A stretch of 64,000 nt of DNA, taken from the NCBI RefSeq assembly GCF_022347785.1, contig NZ_JAKRGA010000002.1, positions 124,001 through 188,000 of the forward strand, in the 5' to 3' direction. Under the pieces are notes generated by a model, which saw nothing but the letters and a program-made list of their open reading frames with translations, ran no database searches and had not been told where the DNA came from. The DNA comes from Psychrobium sp. MM17-31 (GTDB lineage Bacteria > Pseudomonadota > Gammaproteobacteria > Enterobacterales > Psychrobiaceae). The translations under genes were made by a program, and so were the position numbers. Position 1 is the stretch's first letter, and every line of letters begins with the position of its first letter. Below, piece by piece: positions 35,927 to 44,049 of the stretch.

Positions 35927-37203
35927 GACACCCAAAAATTAGCTTGGATGTTCAACTACTTTATTTCAAGTCGTTTTGCGCTAAAATTTCAATCAACTAA
36001 TACATTGACTTCAATTAAATCACTAATAAACAACTTTAATTACGTTTTTTGCTACCAAACACTGATAAAAACACATAGCGATCCCTCAAGTTGCACGATT
36101 ATCTGCTTCTTTTTTGAGATAACTTGGATGGTTTATCTGTCAGCCAACACCCTTGTACCAACAGTGATGATGCTCATTGGCACATTGCCTTAACCGCTCT
36201 CTGGAACCTGCGAAATTACCGTATTGGCGTCTAAAGTGATTAACGATTTCTATCCAGTCATCACTAGAAATTCCTAAACTATCAAGTAATTTAGGTTGGC
36301 TATCTTCTACAAAACCACGCTTATTGGGTACTATCTGTCTCGCGCTCCAGTCAGCCAATTCAAAGTAATCATATAACGTAAACGGTATGGCAAGCGGTTG
36401 TTTTGAACTGCCAAATGGCAAGAGTTTAGTGGGCTGTTTTGGTAATGTTTTACTCTCTTTTGAAATCTTTTTTCGTTCTTGCTCGTAACTTCGTATTCGG
36501 GCTTGAATTGAAGTAAATTCGCTCTCTTTTAAGTTCTTAGCCATTCCTGCACGAATAGGGTTTAAATCAACATACATCATGCACGATAACAGTGCTTGCT
36601 CGTCCAATAATGCTTGAGAATAATAGCGTCCTTCCCAGTATCGTCCTTTACAGTTATCTTCTTTATTAGCCGCTCTAGCTATCGACTCATTAAGGTGACG
36701 CATAAACCAGCTAATGTCATAAAGCCTCAATCGCCACATTGAGACAACTTCAGCAACCTTGGCTAGGCTCACTTTATCATCTATTTCACCTTTGCGATAC
36801 CTATCAACAACAGGGTGACCTTTGTGAAGTTGATACCAACGTTCAATTACCACATCGTCAGACCAACTTAATGCACGCTCTCGGTCAACACGCAATACTA
36901 AATGATAGTGGTTGCTCATAATCGCATAGGCAGCGATATCAATAGCAAAAGCCTCCGCTAACGCGTGTAGTTTATCCAGAACCCATTGGCGCCTGTGGTT
37001 ATAGTTCTTACCGGAATATTTATCTTCGCCACACAGAAATGCACGACGAACACAACGAGAAATGACGTGATAGAAAGGTGTGGCGTCTAAATCAATTAGA
37101 CTGTTTCTTGCCCTAGCCATAACAACCTCCTCAACAAAGAGTGATTATTAGCCTAGGACAAAATCAATTTATTGCCAGAAACTTTTGGGTGTCTCTTATT
37201 TTG
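35922..37203 (-). mobile_element. Complete Y1 (HUH) transposase element, copy 2
   Basis: Same ends as copy 1 (TCGTT-GACACCC at 35922-35933 and GGGTGTC-TCTTATTTTG to 37203). The coding part is very similar to copy 1, while the left non-coding 200 bases have diverged more. The right end abuts a half attC and the left end cuts a cassette gene. Confidence 0.85.
36140..37120 (-). CDS. Y1 (IS200-like/REP-associated) transposase, copy 2
   Basis: 326 residues, the same start MARARNSLIDLDATPFYHVI, HUH motif SNHYHLVLRVD and YVDLNPIRAG segment as copy 1; differences are scattered (for example LAEAFAIDIAAY against LSGIFAIHIAAY). Intact reading frame and Shine-Dalgarno GAGGAGG suggest that it is functional. 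Confidence 0.9.
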   Translation of the reverse strand: MARARNSLIDLDATPFYHVISRCVRRAFLCGEDKYSGKNYNHRRQWVLDKLHALAEAFAIDIAAYAIMSNHYHLVLRVDRERALSWSDDVVIERWYQLHKGHPVVDRYRKGEIDDKVSLAKVAEVVSMWRLRLYDISWFMRHLNESIARAANKEDNCKGRYWEGRYYSQALLDEQALLSCMMYVDLNPIRAGMAKNLKESEFTSIQARIRSYEQERKKISKESKTLPKQPTKLLPFGSSKQPLAIPFTLYDYFELADWSARQIVPNKRGFVEDSQPKLLDSLGISSDDWIEIVNHFRRQYGNFAGSRERLRQCANEHHHCWYKGVG

Positions 37204-37239
37204 GTGTAAAGTTTGTCCGACTGGCTGCGCTTGTTATAT
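37204..37239 (-). repeat. 5' half of an attC site
   Basis: On the minus strand ATATAACAAGCGCAGCCAG then TCGGACAAACTTTACACC, followed at once by the element end AAAATAAGAGACACCC. First heptamer ATATAAC. Complementary to the 3' half at 33922-33966. Confidence 0.7.
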
Positions 37240-38171
37240 CACCACGCCTCAGGATTTTCACACCTAGGACAAACGTTGTCATATGTATCTTCCCAATAGG
37301 ACATTTCCCCATTTGGCCAAGGGCAACCACAAATATCACAATCCACTTCGATTTCTTCTGATTCTTCATTCTCGCAACTATTTACAGTGCAACGATAGCC
37401 GGTGGAAGAGTCAGTATTAGGGATCATCGTATCATTGCCGCAACTCTCACATGTATATACGTTCCATTCGATATCCATCTGATGCTTTGGGCGTACGCCC
37501 GCGAAAAGCGCATGCTTTGCCTCAGTTACATCTATGGATGCTTCTTTAAGTTCGTGTTCGTACTCGTCGGCTAAAACTTCAAATACATGGTATTTCTCTG
37601 TGCCTATCTCTTCTACCAAATCAAACAGTGAGAAAATGTCAGTAAACTCTGAAAGTCCTCTAACCAGTCTACCAACACACAACCGTACATCTTTAGCTGT
37701 AAATTCAAACTGGAAATGCTCTATAGAGTTACGCAAAGATTTCATCCAGTTTATGTCGTCAATGAACTCCTGATCCACAAGATCATTACCTGTAACACTG
37801 CATACTTCGCACCTCGCAATGGCTAATGCTTGATCTACTGTTACTGTATGAGGATTACTTTGACCCTTAACTACATTTTCAAAATCAAAGCTTTCAGATT
37901 CGAGGGAGTTGAATGCCTCTAATAAACTCACTCCATCAGCTTTAGCTCGCTTTGTGACTTCTCTATAACATTTAGAAAAAACCAGGCTCTCATCTAGAGA
38001 TTGAAGATACATCTTCAATACCAGCTCGATGCAGTGTGATAGGTGTGTAATCGAGAATTTAAAGGCTTTTAATTCTCCCCCCTCACCTTCTTCATACTTG
38101 GACAAAGCCTCGTTGAAGCTATCTATAGCGTTTTCTTTGATATCAAATTCAAATTTCAAATTTAGCTCCAT
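37239..38171 (-). CDS. HEPN-like protein with C-terminal zinc ribbons (cassette gene)
   Basis: 310 residues. The N-terminal 200 are helical and contain MKSLRNSIEHFQF (near 145-157), an R-x4-H motif in the place and helical context of HEPN domains, many of which are RNases in toxin or defence systems. The C-terminal part has paired cysteines CESCGN, CTVNSCEN, CDICGC and CPRCENP, enough for two zinc ribbons. Cassette gene ending beside attC. The HEPN assignment rests on the motif and predicted helices only; it may bind rather than cut RNA. Confidence 0.65.
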   Translation of the reverse strand: MELNLKFEFDIKENAIDSFNEALSKYEEGEGGELKAFKFSITHLSHCIELVLKMYLQSLDESLVFSKCYREVTKRAKADGVSLLEAFNSLESESFDFENVVKGQSNPHTVTVDQALAIARCEVCSVTGNDLVDQEFIDDINWMKSLRNSIEHFQFEFTAKDVRLCVGRLVRGLSEFTDIFSLFDLVEEIGTEKYHVFEVLADEYEHELKEASIDVTEAKHALFAGVRPKHQMDIEWNVYTCESCGNDTMIPNTDSSTGYRCTVNSCENEESEEIEVDCDICGCPWPNGEMSYWEDTYDNVCPRCENPEAW

Positions 38172-38183
38172 CTATCTTTGGGG

Positions 38184-38282
38184 ATATAACGCCCGCTTAA
38201 CAGACAAATGCTGGTTGGCTAAAATCCGAAGCGCAGCGTAGGAGCCAATCAGTATTTGTCCTTGTTGAAGTGCTTGTTATGC
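38184..38282 (-). repeat. attC recombination site, 99 bp
   Basis: Minus strand: heptamer GCATAAC, then AAGCACTTCAACAAGGACAA, a central pair GATTGGCTCC / GCCAACC, and the end GCGGGCGTTATAT with crossover GTTATAT. The outer parts are imperfect inverted repeats. Separates the membrane-protein cassette from the HEPN cassette. Confidence 0.85.
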
Positions 38283-38286
38283 GCCG

Positions 38287-38619
38287 CTACCTTGAGTAAA
38301 AATAGGCTAGCGGACTAAGGAGTAACAATGTTAAAAGCAATAAACCAAACAACAATATGAAACTGGAAAGTCTTGCTAAAGCCAACGCTATGCTGTCATT
38401 CGATTTTTTGTAAATTACACCAGAAACCACAATTAAACAAATTGAAACCACATAGGTAATAAGTGCCATAGAGGTTCCGACTGTAATCCCTTCGCCATTA
38501 CTGCCATAAAACTTATACAGCCGCCATAGTGCACTAGAGATTCGCTCTCCAACACCATAAAGCTGAATAAAACCTATAAATAAGATAACCAGAGTTAAAG
38601 AACGATACAAAAATTTCAT
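38287..38619 (-). CDS. Small membrane protein (cassette gene)
   Basis: 110 residues, three hydrophobic segments (8-20, 48-67, 80-103). ATG at 38619 is chosen, six bases inside the attC end, giving MKFLYRSLTLVILFIG; an upstream ATG at 38739 would read through the attC site and overlap the HNH gene, which is not credible. No Shine-Dalgarno is obvious. Unknown function. Confidence 0.65.
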   Translation of the reverse strand: MKFLYRSLTLVILFIGFIQLYGVGERISSALWRLYKFYGSNGEGITVGTSMALITYVVSICLIVVSGVIYKKSNDSIALALARLSSFILLFGLLLLTLLLLSPLAYFYSR

Positions 38620-38623
38620 AGGC

Positions 38624-38701
38624 ATATAACGCCGCCAGCAGAGGCACGAAAACCAAAGCGAAGCGGCGGTTTTTGTGTCCCTCTGACTGGCCTTGTTAGC
38701 T
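38624..38701 (-). repeat. attC recombination site, 78 bp
   Basis: Minus strand: AGCTAAC, AAGGCCAGTCAGAGGGACAC, centre CCGCCGCTTCG, then GTGCCTCTGCTGGCGGCGTTATAT. The arms CCAGTCAGAGG / CCTCTGCTGG pair. Its first heptamer contains the TAA stop of the HNH gene. Confidence 0.88.
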
Positions 38702-39487
38702 GCTGGCATTTTTCCCACTGTAGAGAGGACTCTCATCATTATTTTCCTTTAGCCACATCTCGTATCCTTCAATGTCAGGGCCACCTACATTAATTGTCAT
38801 TTCTACGCCATATAGGGCTAAAATGAAATACAATTCTCCCTGCGGAGTATGAAGGAAATCATATTCATGGACTAGCTGGCCTTTTTCGCCATGAATCTCT
38901 TTATCTTCATTTGCGTCGTATATGCGCCTAGAGTAGATAGGCCATTCTTTTGGCTGGCCATAACGAGCATGATGTCTTATAGGGTCAAATTGTTCTTCGT
39001 CAACAATGTACTCAACCCCACCTTCGTTGCCGAGTACTCGTTGTGCTAATGCTTCAGTTGCTACTTTAGCGATAAATCTAGATGTTTCGCTAACAGTAGG
39101 TTTCTCAAAGCCCATGGGTAAGTACAATTGTGAAGAACCGCCGCTCTTTACGAGTTCAAATTGTTCCCTATCGAGCTCTATATTCATAACCACATCCTCT
39201 CCATCAAGAACTCGATGCGCTCTTATTGGGGACGATGACCCAGAAATAATACCCTTGATAGGTGGAATTCTGCCCTTCTTACTCGGGATAGCCTGATGAA
39301 AACGCAATGCTTCCATATCTGGAGAGCACAAAAAGGGCTTTTCAACTTTCCTTGAAAAATAATTATTGCACTTGTCACAAACAACTCCGGCAGGAAGTAT
39401 TTGCTTAGTATTCCATAAGCTCTCTGGAATGATATGTTCAACACTCTTTGATTCTGTCGAATCCTTTTTACAGAAAATGCACTTCAT
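38696..39487 (-). CDS. HNH endonuclease-like protein (cassette gene)
   Basis: 263 residues. The N-terminus has CIFCKKDST, SVEHIIPESLWN and CDKCNNYFSRKVEKP, the pattern of a zinc-ribboned HNH nuclease (Cys pairs around E-H and N). The rest has no recognised domain. Such nucleases occur in phage defence and in mobile elements. Stop codon TAA lies in the attC heptamer. Between attC sites on both sides. Confidence 0.82.
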   Translation of the reverse strand: MKCIFCKKDSTESKSVEHIIPESLWNTKQILPAGVVCDKCNNYFSRKVEKPFLCSPDMEALRFHQAIPSKKGRIPPIKGIISGSSSPIRAHRVLDGEDVVMNIELDREQFELVKSGGSSQLYLPMGFEKPTVSETSRFIAKVATEALAQRVLGNEGGVEYIVDEEQFDPIRHHARYGQPKEWPIYSRRIYDANEDKEIHGEKGQLVHEYDFLHTPQGELYFILALYGVEMTINVGGPDIEGYEMWLKENNDESPLYSGKNASS

Positions 39488-39495
39488 ATTTTTTC

Positions 39496-39598
39496 AGCTA
39501 ACGCCCCATTCAGGGGCTTTTAATTAGTTGGCTAAAATAACAAACGCAGTGAGGGAAGCCAACTGTTAAAAGTCCCACACTGCAATGGCTTGTTAGGT
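39496..39598 (-). repeat. attC recombination site, 103 bp
   Basis: Minus strand: ACCTAACAAGCCATTGCAG, centre pair GTTGGCTTCCC / TTTAGCCAAC, and the end CCCCTGAATGGGGCGTTAGCT with the crossover GTTAGCT. Outer arms GCCATTGCAGTGTGGGACTTTTAAC-like and GTTAATTAAAAGCCCC pair imperfectly. Confidence 0.9.
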
Positions 39599-39603
39599 AA
39601 CGT

Positions 39604-39936
39604 TTAATTACAAGTGTCACCTGTATGCCATAAAACTTTGCATTGCTCACAAACGAATATAATTGCTTCGTTATCTGCTCCACTATTTTGAGCTGGAGAA
39701 CTTATGCTACTGCCACAGTCTTTGCACGTAAAAGCTTCGTTATATTCAAGCTTTGTGCGAATAGATACCAAAACCCCAACTAAAAAACCAAGCCCTATTG
39801 CCGCATTTGAATACTCAGAATTTTCGATAAATAACGAAGCAACCCAACCTAAGATTATTGAACCAAACAGAAAACTAAAGGCAATGCTTCGTGACTTCAA
39901 ATTATAGTTTTTGGCTGACTTGACTCGAAATTCCAT
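39604..39936 (-). CDS. Small membrane protein with zinc ribbon (cassette gene)
   Basis: 110 residues: two helices (about 18-36, 44-58), then a zinc-ribbon-like part CKDCGSS .. CEQCKVLWHTGDTC. Cassette gene between two intact attC sites. Unknown function. Confidence 0.7.
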   Translation of the reverse strand: MEFRVKSAKNYNLKSRSIAFSFLFGSIILGWVASLFIENSEYSNAAIGLGFLVGVLVSIRTKLEYNEAFTCKDCGSSISSPAQNSGADNEAIIFVCEQCKVLWHTGDTCN

Positions 39937-39942
39937 TTAGTT

Positions 39943-40041
39943 ACCTAACGCCTCATTCAGAGGCAAAAATTGTTGCTTAAAAAAAGCGACGCAGGAGCAA
40001 AAAACAACTGTTTTTTTGTCCTTTGGAGTGACTTGTTATGT
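39943..40041 (-). repeat. attC recombination site, 99 bp
   Basis: Minus strand: ACATAAC, AAGTCACTCCAAAGGACAAA, centre TTGCTCCTGCGTCGC, then TTGCCTCTGAATGAGGCGTTAGGT. First heptamer contains the TAA stop of the gene at 40036. Confidence 0.9.
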
Positions 40042-40407
40042 TTTACATTTTGGCACATCTATTTGTTGCTTTAACTCTTCTCTATACGCTTTTACAGTTT
40101 CAATTGGCAACTTAAATACTTCACAATGAGACACATCAACTTCTTTCATTGGAAAAGAACCATAATTTACAAGGTGACTACACCCGCCACCAATATTTTT
40201 GCCTAACCCCTGTTTAGTGCATGCAGCAACAGCTTTCCAATGAAAAGCCTCCTTCATTGATTTTTTACAATCAAGATAAGGCTTAAGGATCTCTCTAGAT
40301 TTAATATAAACCTGTTTACGAGCGTCTTTATAAGACTCAGTTAAAATGCACTCTTCTGATGCAAATGTAAGTGAGCTAAAAAGTAGAGATAATATTAAAT
40401 ACTTCAC
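40036..40407 (-). CDS. Small exported Cys-rich protein, first cassette gene
   Basis: 123 residues with a signal peptide (cleavage near TFA-SE, residue 16) and six Cys in the mature part, an even number that fits disulphides. No family recognised. First cassette on the promoter side; ATG or GTG start preceded by ACAGGAG. Likely well expressed from the promoter at 40485-40513. Confidence 0.75.
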   Translation of the reverse strand: MKYLILSLLFSSLTFASEECILTESYKDARKQVYIKSREILKPYLDCKKSMKEAFHWKAVAACTKQGLGKNIGGGCSHLVNYGSFPMKEVDVSHCEVFKLPIETVKAYREELKQQIDVPKCKT

Positions 40408-40423
40408 AGTACTCCTGTAAAAC

Positions 40424-40480
40424 CTAACAATATATTATCCAGCATGCGCGATAATACCGGATTTAAATTTTAAAATTTGA
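40424..40480 (-). promoter_or_regulatory. Cassette-boundary recombination-like site in front of the first cassette (copy A)
   Basis: Minus strand GCATGCTGGATAATATATTG followed by TTAGGT: the crossover G-TTAGGT matches that of the intact attC sites. It is at the place where an attI site would be. The match with copy B at 32092-32150 (GCATGCTGGATAA..TATTGTTA) shows that it is a defined sequence. No integrase gene is next to it. attI identity is a guess. Confidence 0.45.
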
Positions 40481-40484
40481 ATTT

Positions 40485-40513
40485 ACATTATTAGTAAAAC
40501 TAATACCTGTCAA
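40485..40513 (-). promoter_or_regulatory. Pc-like promoter upstream of the cassette array
   Basis: On the minus strand TTGACA (40513-40508), 17 bases, then TAATGT (40490-40485); AATAAT with a 15-base spacer is an alternative -10. It faces the first cassette and is 78 bases before its start. The -35 box is perfect and the -10 is weak. Confidence 0.5.
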
Positions 40514-40644
40514 TTACTTAGGTAGGTGATTTGAATTCGAATTACTTTAAACTATTTGGAGAAAGCATGCATTGAGTTTTACATTGCACAACTATTGATA
40601 TATGACGATAACCTTTCTACTCCTTATAATTCTCCAAAAACAAA

Positions 40645-40666
40645 AAAGGCTGCGAAAGCAGCCTTT
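40645..40666 (-). terminator. Terminator of the suc operon
   Basis: AAAGGCTGC / GCAGCCTTT stem with the stable loop GAAA; on the minus strand a run of six T follows. 27 bases after the sucD stop. Confidence 0.92.
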
Positions 40667-40693
40667 TATCAAAACAAATTGTTAAGCCTTAGC

Positions 40694-41566
40694 TTACCAA
40701 CCAGTCTTTTCTTTTAGTGCAACACCGATGTCTGCTAGAGAACGTACAGTTTTAACACCAGCCGCTTCTAATGCAGCAAATTTCTCGTCAGCAGTACCTT
40801 TACCACCAGCGATGATTGCGCCAGCGTGGCCCATACGTTTACCTGGAGGAGCAGTAACACCAGCGATGTAAGAAACTACAGGCTTAGTTACGTTTTCTTT
40901 GATGTATTCAGCAGCTTCTTCTTCTGCTGTACCACCGATTTCACCGATCATTACGATAGCTTCAGTTTGGTCATCTTTCTCGAACATTTCTAGAACGTCG
41001 ATGAAGTTAGTACCTGGGATAGGGTCACCACCGATACCAACACAAGTAGATTGACCGAAACCAGCATCAGTAGTTTGCTTAACGGCTTCATAAGTCAAAG
41101 TACCAGAACGAGAAACGATACCTACTTTACCTGGCTTGTGGATGTGGCCTGGCATGATACCGATTTTGCTTTCACCTGGAGTGATAACACCTGGACAGTT
41201 AGGACCGATCATGCGAACGCCAGATTGCTCTAGCTTAACTTTCACATCAACCATGTCTAACGTTGGGATACCTTCAGTGATAGTAACGATTAGTTCGATA
41301 CCAGCATCGATAGCTTCTAAGATAGCGTCTTTACAGAATGGCGCTGGTACGTAGATAACTGTTGCAGTTGCACCAGTTGCTTCTACTGCTTCGCGTACTG
41401 TGTTGAATACTGGAAGACCTAGGTGCGTTTGACCGCCTTTACCTGGGCTTACGCCACCAACCATTTGTGTACCGTAGGCAATCGCTTGCTCTGAGTGGAA
41501 AGTACCTTGACCACCAGTGAAACCTTGACAGATTACTTTAGTATCTTTGTTAATTAATACAGACAT
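40694..41566 (-). CDS. sucD: Succinyl-CoA ligase subunit alpha
   Basis: Makes ATP or GTP from succinyl-CoA in the TCA cycle, with SucC. 290 residues; CoA-binding Rossmann part at the start ([19 protein letters not shown]), and the phospho-histidine in [20 protein letters not shown] near 246. The ATG overlaps the sucC stop by one base. Confidence 0.97.
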   Translation of the reverse strand: MSVLINKDTKVICQGFTGGQGTFHSEQAIAYGTQMVGGVSPGKGGQTHLGLPVFNTVREAVEATGATATVIYVPAPFCKDAILEAIDAGIELIVTITEGIPTLDMVDVKVKLEQSGVRMIGPNCPGVITPGESKIGIMPGHIHKPGKVGIVSRSGTLTYEAVKQTTDAGFGQSTCVGIGGDPIPGTNFIDVLEMFEKDDQTEAIVMIGEIGGTAEEEAAEYIKENVTKPVVSYIAGVTAPPGKRMGHAGAIIAGGKGTADEKFAALEAAGVKTVRSLADIGVALKEKTGW

Positions 41567-42732
41567 TATTTGCCCTCCGCAGCGGCAACAACTTTTTGTG
41601 CTGCGTCTGTTAGTGATTCAGCAGCGATTACAGCAACATCAGAGTTCTCTAATACTTCGCGACCAGCTTCTGCATTTGTACCTTCTAAACGTACAACTAC
41701 AGGTACTTTAACGCCTACTTCTTTAACAGCGCCGATGATACCTTCAGCAATCATGTCACAACGTACGATACCGCCGAAGATGTTTACTAGAACAGCTTTA
41801 ACGTTGTCGTCAGATAGGATGATTTTGAATGCTTCAGATACACGCTCTTTAGTCGCGCCGCCACCAACGTCTAGGAAGTTAGCTGGCTTGCCGCCGTGTA
41901 GGTTTACGATGTCCATTGTACCCATTGCTAGGCCAGCACCGTTAACCATACAACCAACGTTACCGTCTAGTGCAACGTAGTTAAGTTCCCACTGTGCAGC
42001 ATGAGCTTCACGCTCATCTTCTTGAGATGGATCGTGCATTTCACGGATTTTTGGTTGACGGTAAAGTGCGTTACCATCGATACCGATTTTGCCGTCTAGA
42101 CAGTGTAGGTTACCTTCGTCAGTGATTACTAACGGGTTGATTTCTAGAAGTGCGAAATCGTGGTCGTTGAACATGTTAGCTAGACCCATGAAGATCTTAA
42201 CGAACTGTTTCATTTGTGTTGGGTTTAGACCTAATTTGAAGCCTAACTCACGTGCTTGGTAAGCTTGTGGGCCAACTAGTGGATCGATTTCAGCTTTGTG
42301 AATTAACTCTGGAGTTTCTTCAGCAACAGTTTCGATTTCAACACCACCTTCAGTAGAAGCCATGAATACTACTTTACGAGTACCACGGTCAACAACAGCA
42401 CCTAGGTATAGTTCGTTAGCGATATCAGTACAGCTCTCAACTAAGATTTTTGAAACCGGCTGACCGTTTTCATCTGTTTGATAAGTTACTAAGTTTTTGC
42501 CTAACCAGTGTTGAGCAAACTCTTTGATTTCTTCTTTTGATTTAACTAGCTTAACACCGCCAGCTTTACCACGACCACCGGCATGTACTTGGGTTTTAAC
42601 AACCCACATGTCACCGCCAATTTTATCAGCTGCTTCAGCGGCTTCTTGAGGGGTATCACACGCGAACCCTTCAGATACTGGCAGACCATATTCTGCGAAA
42701 AGTTGTTTCGCTTGATACTCATGCAAATTCAT
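41566..42732 (-). CDS. sucC: Succinyl-CoA ligase subunit beta
   Basis: ATP-grasp subunit, 388 residues, the normal length. [34 protein letters not shown] and [16 protein letters not shown] are the family signatures. Coupled to sucD by a one-base overlap. A terminator-like hairpin lies between it and sucB, so sucCD may have additional own transcription. Confidence 0.97.
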   Translation of the reverse strand: MNLHEYQAKQLFAEYGLPVSEGFACDTPQEAAEAADKIGGDMWVVKTQVHAGGRGKAGGVKLVKSKEEIKEFAQHWLGKNLVTYQTDENGQPVSKILVESCTDIANELYLGAVVDRGTRKVVFMASTEGGVEIETVAEETPELIHKAEIDPLVGPQAYQARELGFKLGLNPTQMKQFVKIFMGLANMFNDHDFALLEINPLVITDEGNLHCLDGKIGIDGNALYRQPKIREMHDPSQEDEREAHAAQWELNYVALDGNVGCMVNGAGLAMGTMDIVNLHGGKPANFLDVGGGATKERVSEAFKIILSDDNVKAVLVNIFGGIVRCDMIAEGIIGAVKEVGVKVPVVVRLEGTNAEAGREVLENSDVAVIAAESLTDAAQKVVAAAEGK

Positions 42733-42755
42733 GATGATTTTCCGTCATTTGGTTG

Positions 42756-42786
42756 AAAAAAAGTTGCCAGCCTTTTTACTGGCAAC
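42756..42786 (-). terminator. Intrinsic terminator or attenuator between sucB and sucC
   Basis: Minus strand GTTGCCAG - eight-base loop - CTGGCAAC followed by seven T. The stem is perfect. Its place inside an operon suggests partial termination that lowers sucCD relative to sucAB. Confidence 0.75.
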
Positions 42787-42834
42787 CCTCATAGTGGTGT
42801 GAAAACACCAAACTTAAAATTGTTCTACAGTTGA

Positions 42835-44031
42835 TTAAACATCAAGTAGTAGACGCGTTGGATCTTCTAGTAGCTCTTTAACAGTTACTAGGAAGCCAAC
42901 ACTGCCTTTACCATCAACGATACGGTGATCGTATGACAGTGCAAGATACATCATTGGTAAGATTTCTACTTTACCGTCAACAGCCATTGGGCGATCTTGG
43001 ATTTTGTGCATTCCTAAGATAGCGCTTTGTGGCAAGTTGATGATTGGCGTAGAAATTAACGAACCAAATACACCACCGTTAGTTACGGTGAAGTTACCAC
43101 CAGTCATTTCGTCAACAGTTAGTTTGCCGTCACGACCTTTGATAGCTAATTCGCGAATCTTCTTCTCGATGTCAGCCATGCTCATTTGGTCAGTGTCACG
43201 TAATACTGGCGTTACTAGACCACGTGGCGTAGAAACCGCGATGCTCACGTCGAAGAAGTTGTGATAAACGATGTCATCACCGTCGATTGACGCGTTGATT
43301 TCTGGGTAACGTTTCAACGCTTCAGTAACCGCTTTCACGTAGAAAGACATGAAACCTAAACGACAGCCATGACGCTCTTCAAATACTTCTTTGTATTGCT
43401 TGCGAAGATCCATGATTGGCTTCATGTTGATTTCGTTAAACGTTGTCAACATTGCTGTGTCGTTAGTCGCTTGTAATAAGCGGTTAGCGATTGTCTTACG
43501 CAGACGTGTCATAGGAACGCGTTTTTGATCGCGCGCGCCCATTGCTGGTGCAGGAGCTGCTGCTGGTGCAGAAGCTGGAGCCGCAGCGCCGCCTTTAATG
43601 TGCTTTTCAACGTCTTCTTTCGTTAAACGACCGCCAACACCAGTACCTTTGATGTTGTCCGCGTTTAAGTTGTGCTCAGCAAGTAGACGACGTACTGATG
43701 GGCTTAGTGCGTCAGAAGTTTCTTCAGAAGCAGCTGCTTCTGGTGCCGCTGCAGGAGCCGCTTCTTCTTTCTTCACTTCTTCGCCAGCTACAGCGCCTTC
43801 TTTGATGATGGCAATCACTTGCTCACCAAGAACCGTTGCACCTTCTTCTTCGCGAATTTCAACGATTACACCTTCAGCTGGTGAAGGAACTTCTAAAACC
43901 ACTTTGTCGGTTTCGATATCAACTAGGTTGTCGTCACGTGAAACGCTATCGCCCACGCTAACATGCCATGTTGCAACAGCAGCATCTGCTACTGACTCTG
44001 GTAATACAGGAACTTTAATTTCGACAGTCAT
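42835..44031 (-). CDS. sucB: Dihydrolipoyl succinyltransferase (E2 of 2-oxoglutarate dehydrogenase)
   Basis: 398 residues. Lipoyl domain with the lipoylated Lys in [15 protein letters not shown], an Ala/Pro linker, a peripheral-subunit binding domain ([14 protein letters not shown]), a second linker, and the catalytic domain with [16 protein letters not shown]. 18 bases after sucA. Confidence 0.97.
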   Translation of the reverse strand: MTVEIKVPVLPESVADAAVATWHVSVGDSVSRDDNLVDIETDKVVLEVPSPAEGVIVEIREEEGATVLGEQVIAIIKEGAVAGEEVKKEEAAPAAAPEAAASEETSDALSPSVRRLLAEHNLNADNIKGTGVGGRLTKEDVEKHIKGGAAAPASAPAAAPAPAMGARDQKRVPMTRLRKTIANRLLQATNDTAMLTTFNEINMKPIMDLRKQYKEVFEERHGCRLGFMSFYVKAVTEALKRYPEINASIDGDDIVYHNFFDVSIAVSTPRGLVTPVLRDTDQMSMADIEKKIRELAIKGRDGKLTVDEMTGGNFTVTNGGVFGSLISTPIINLPQSAILGMHKIQDRPMAVDGKVEILPMMYLALSYDHRIVDGKGSVGFLVTVKELLEDPTRLLLDV

Positions 44032-44049
44032 CGACTTTTCCCTTAATAA

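Larger units (their letters stand above)
31614..40430 (-). mobile_element. Integron gene-cassette array without integrase in the window
   Basis: Eight cassette-like units, all read on the minus strand, separated by attC sites (four whole, three pieces) and broken up by Y1 elements. Genes are short, diverse, AT-rich, and mostly without recognised families, as usual for cassettes. Bordered by the sucD terminator on one side and the SWIM operon on the other, with no integrase between. This is what is called a CALIN. The lower border near 31614 is uncertain. Confidence 0.85.

Noticed and set aside
34268-37203. IS608/IS605 element with tnpB
   Set aside because: No TnpB/OrfB gene; the single 326-residue protein has the REP-associated transposase pattern.
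38620-38739. N-terminal extension of the cassette membrane protein from an ATG at 38739
   Set aside because: It would translate through the attC site and overlap the HNH gene; the ATG at 38619 gives a normal membrane start.
31614-40430. Prophage or genomic island with its own integrase
   Set aside because: No phage structural, lysis or tyrosine-integrase gene and no tRNA border; attC sites explain the organisation.
40408-40693. Remnant of intI between the array and sucD
   Set aside because: The 286 bases hold only the terminator, promoter-like boxes and the boundary motif; no integrase motif in any frame.
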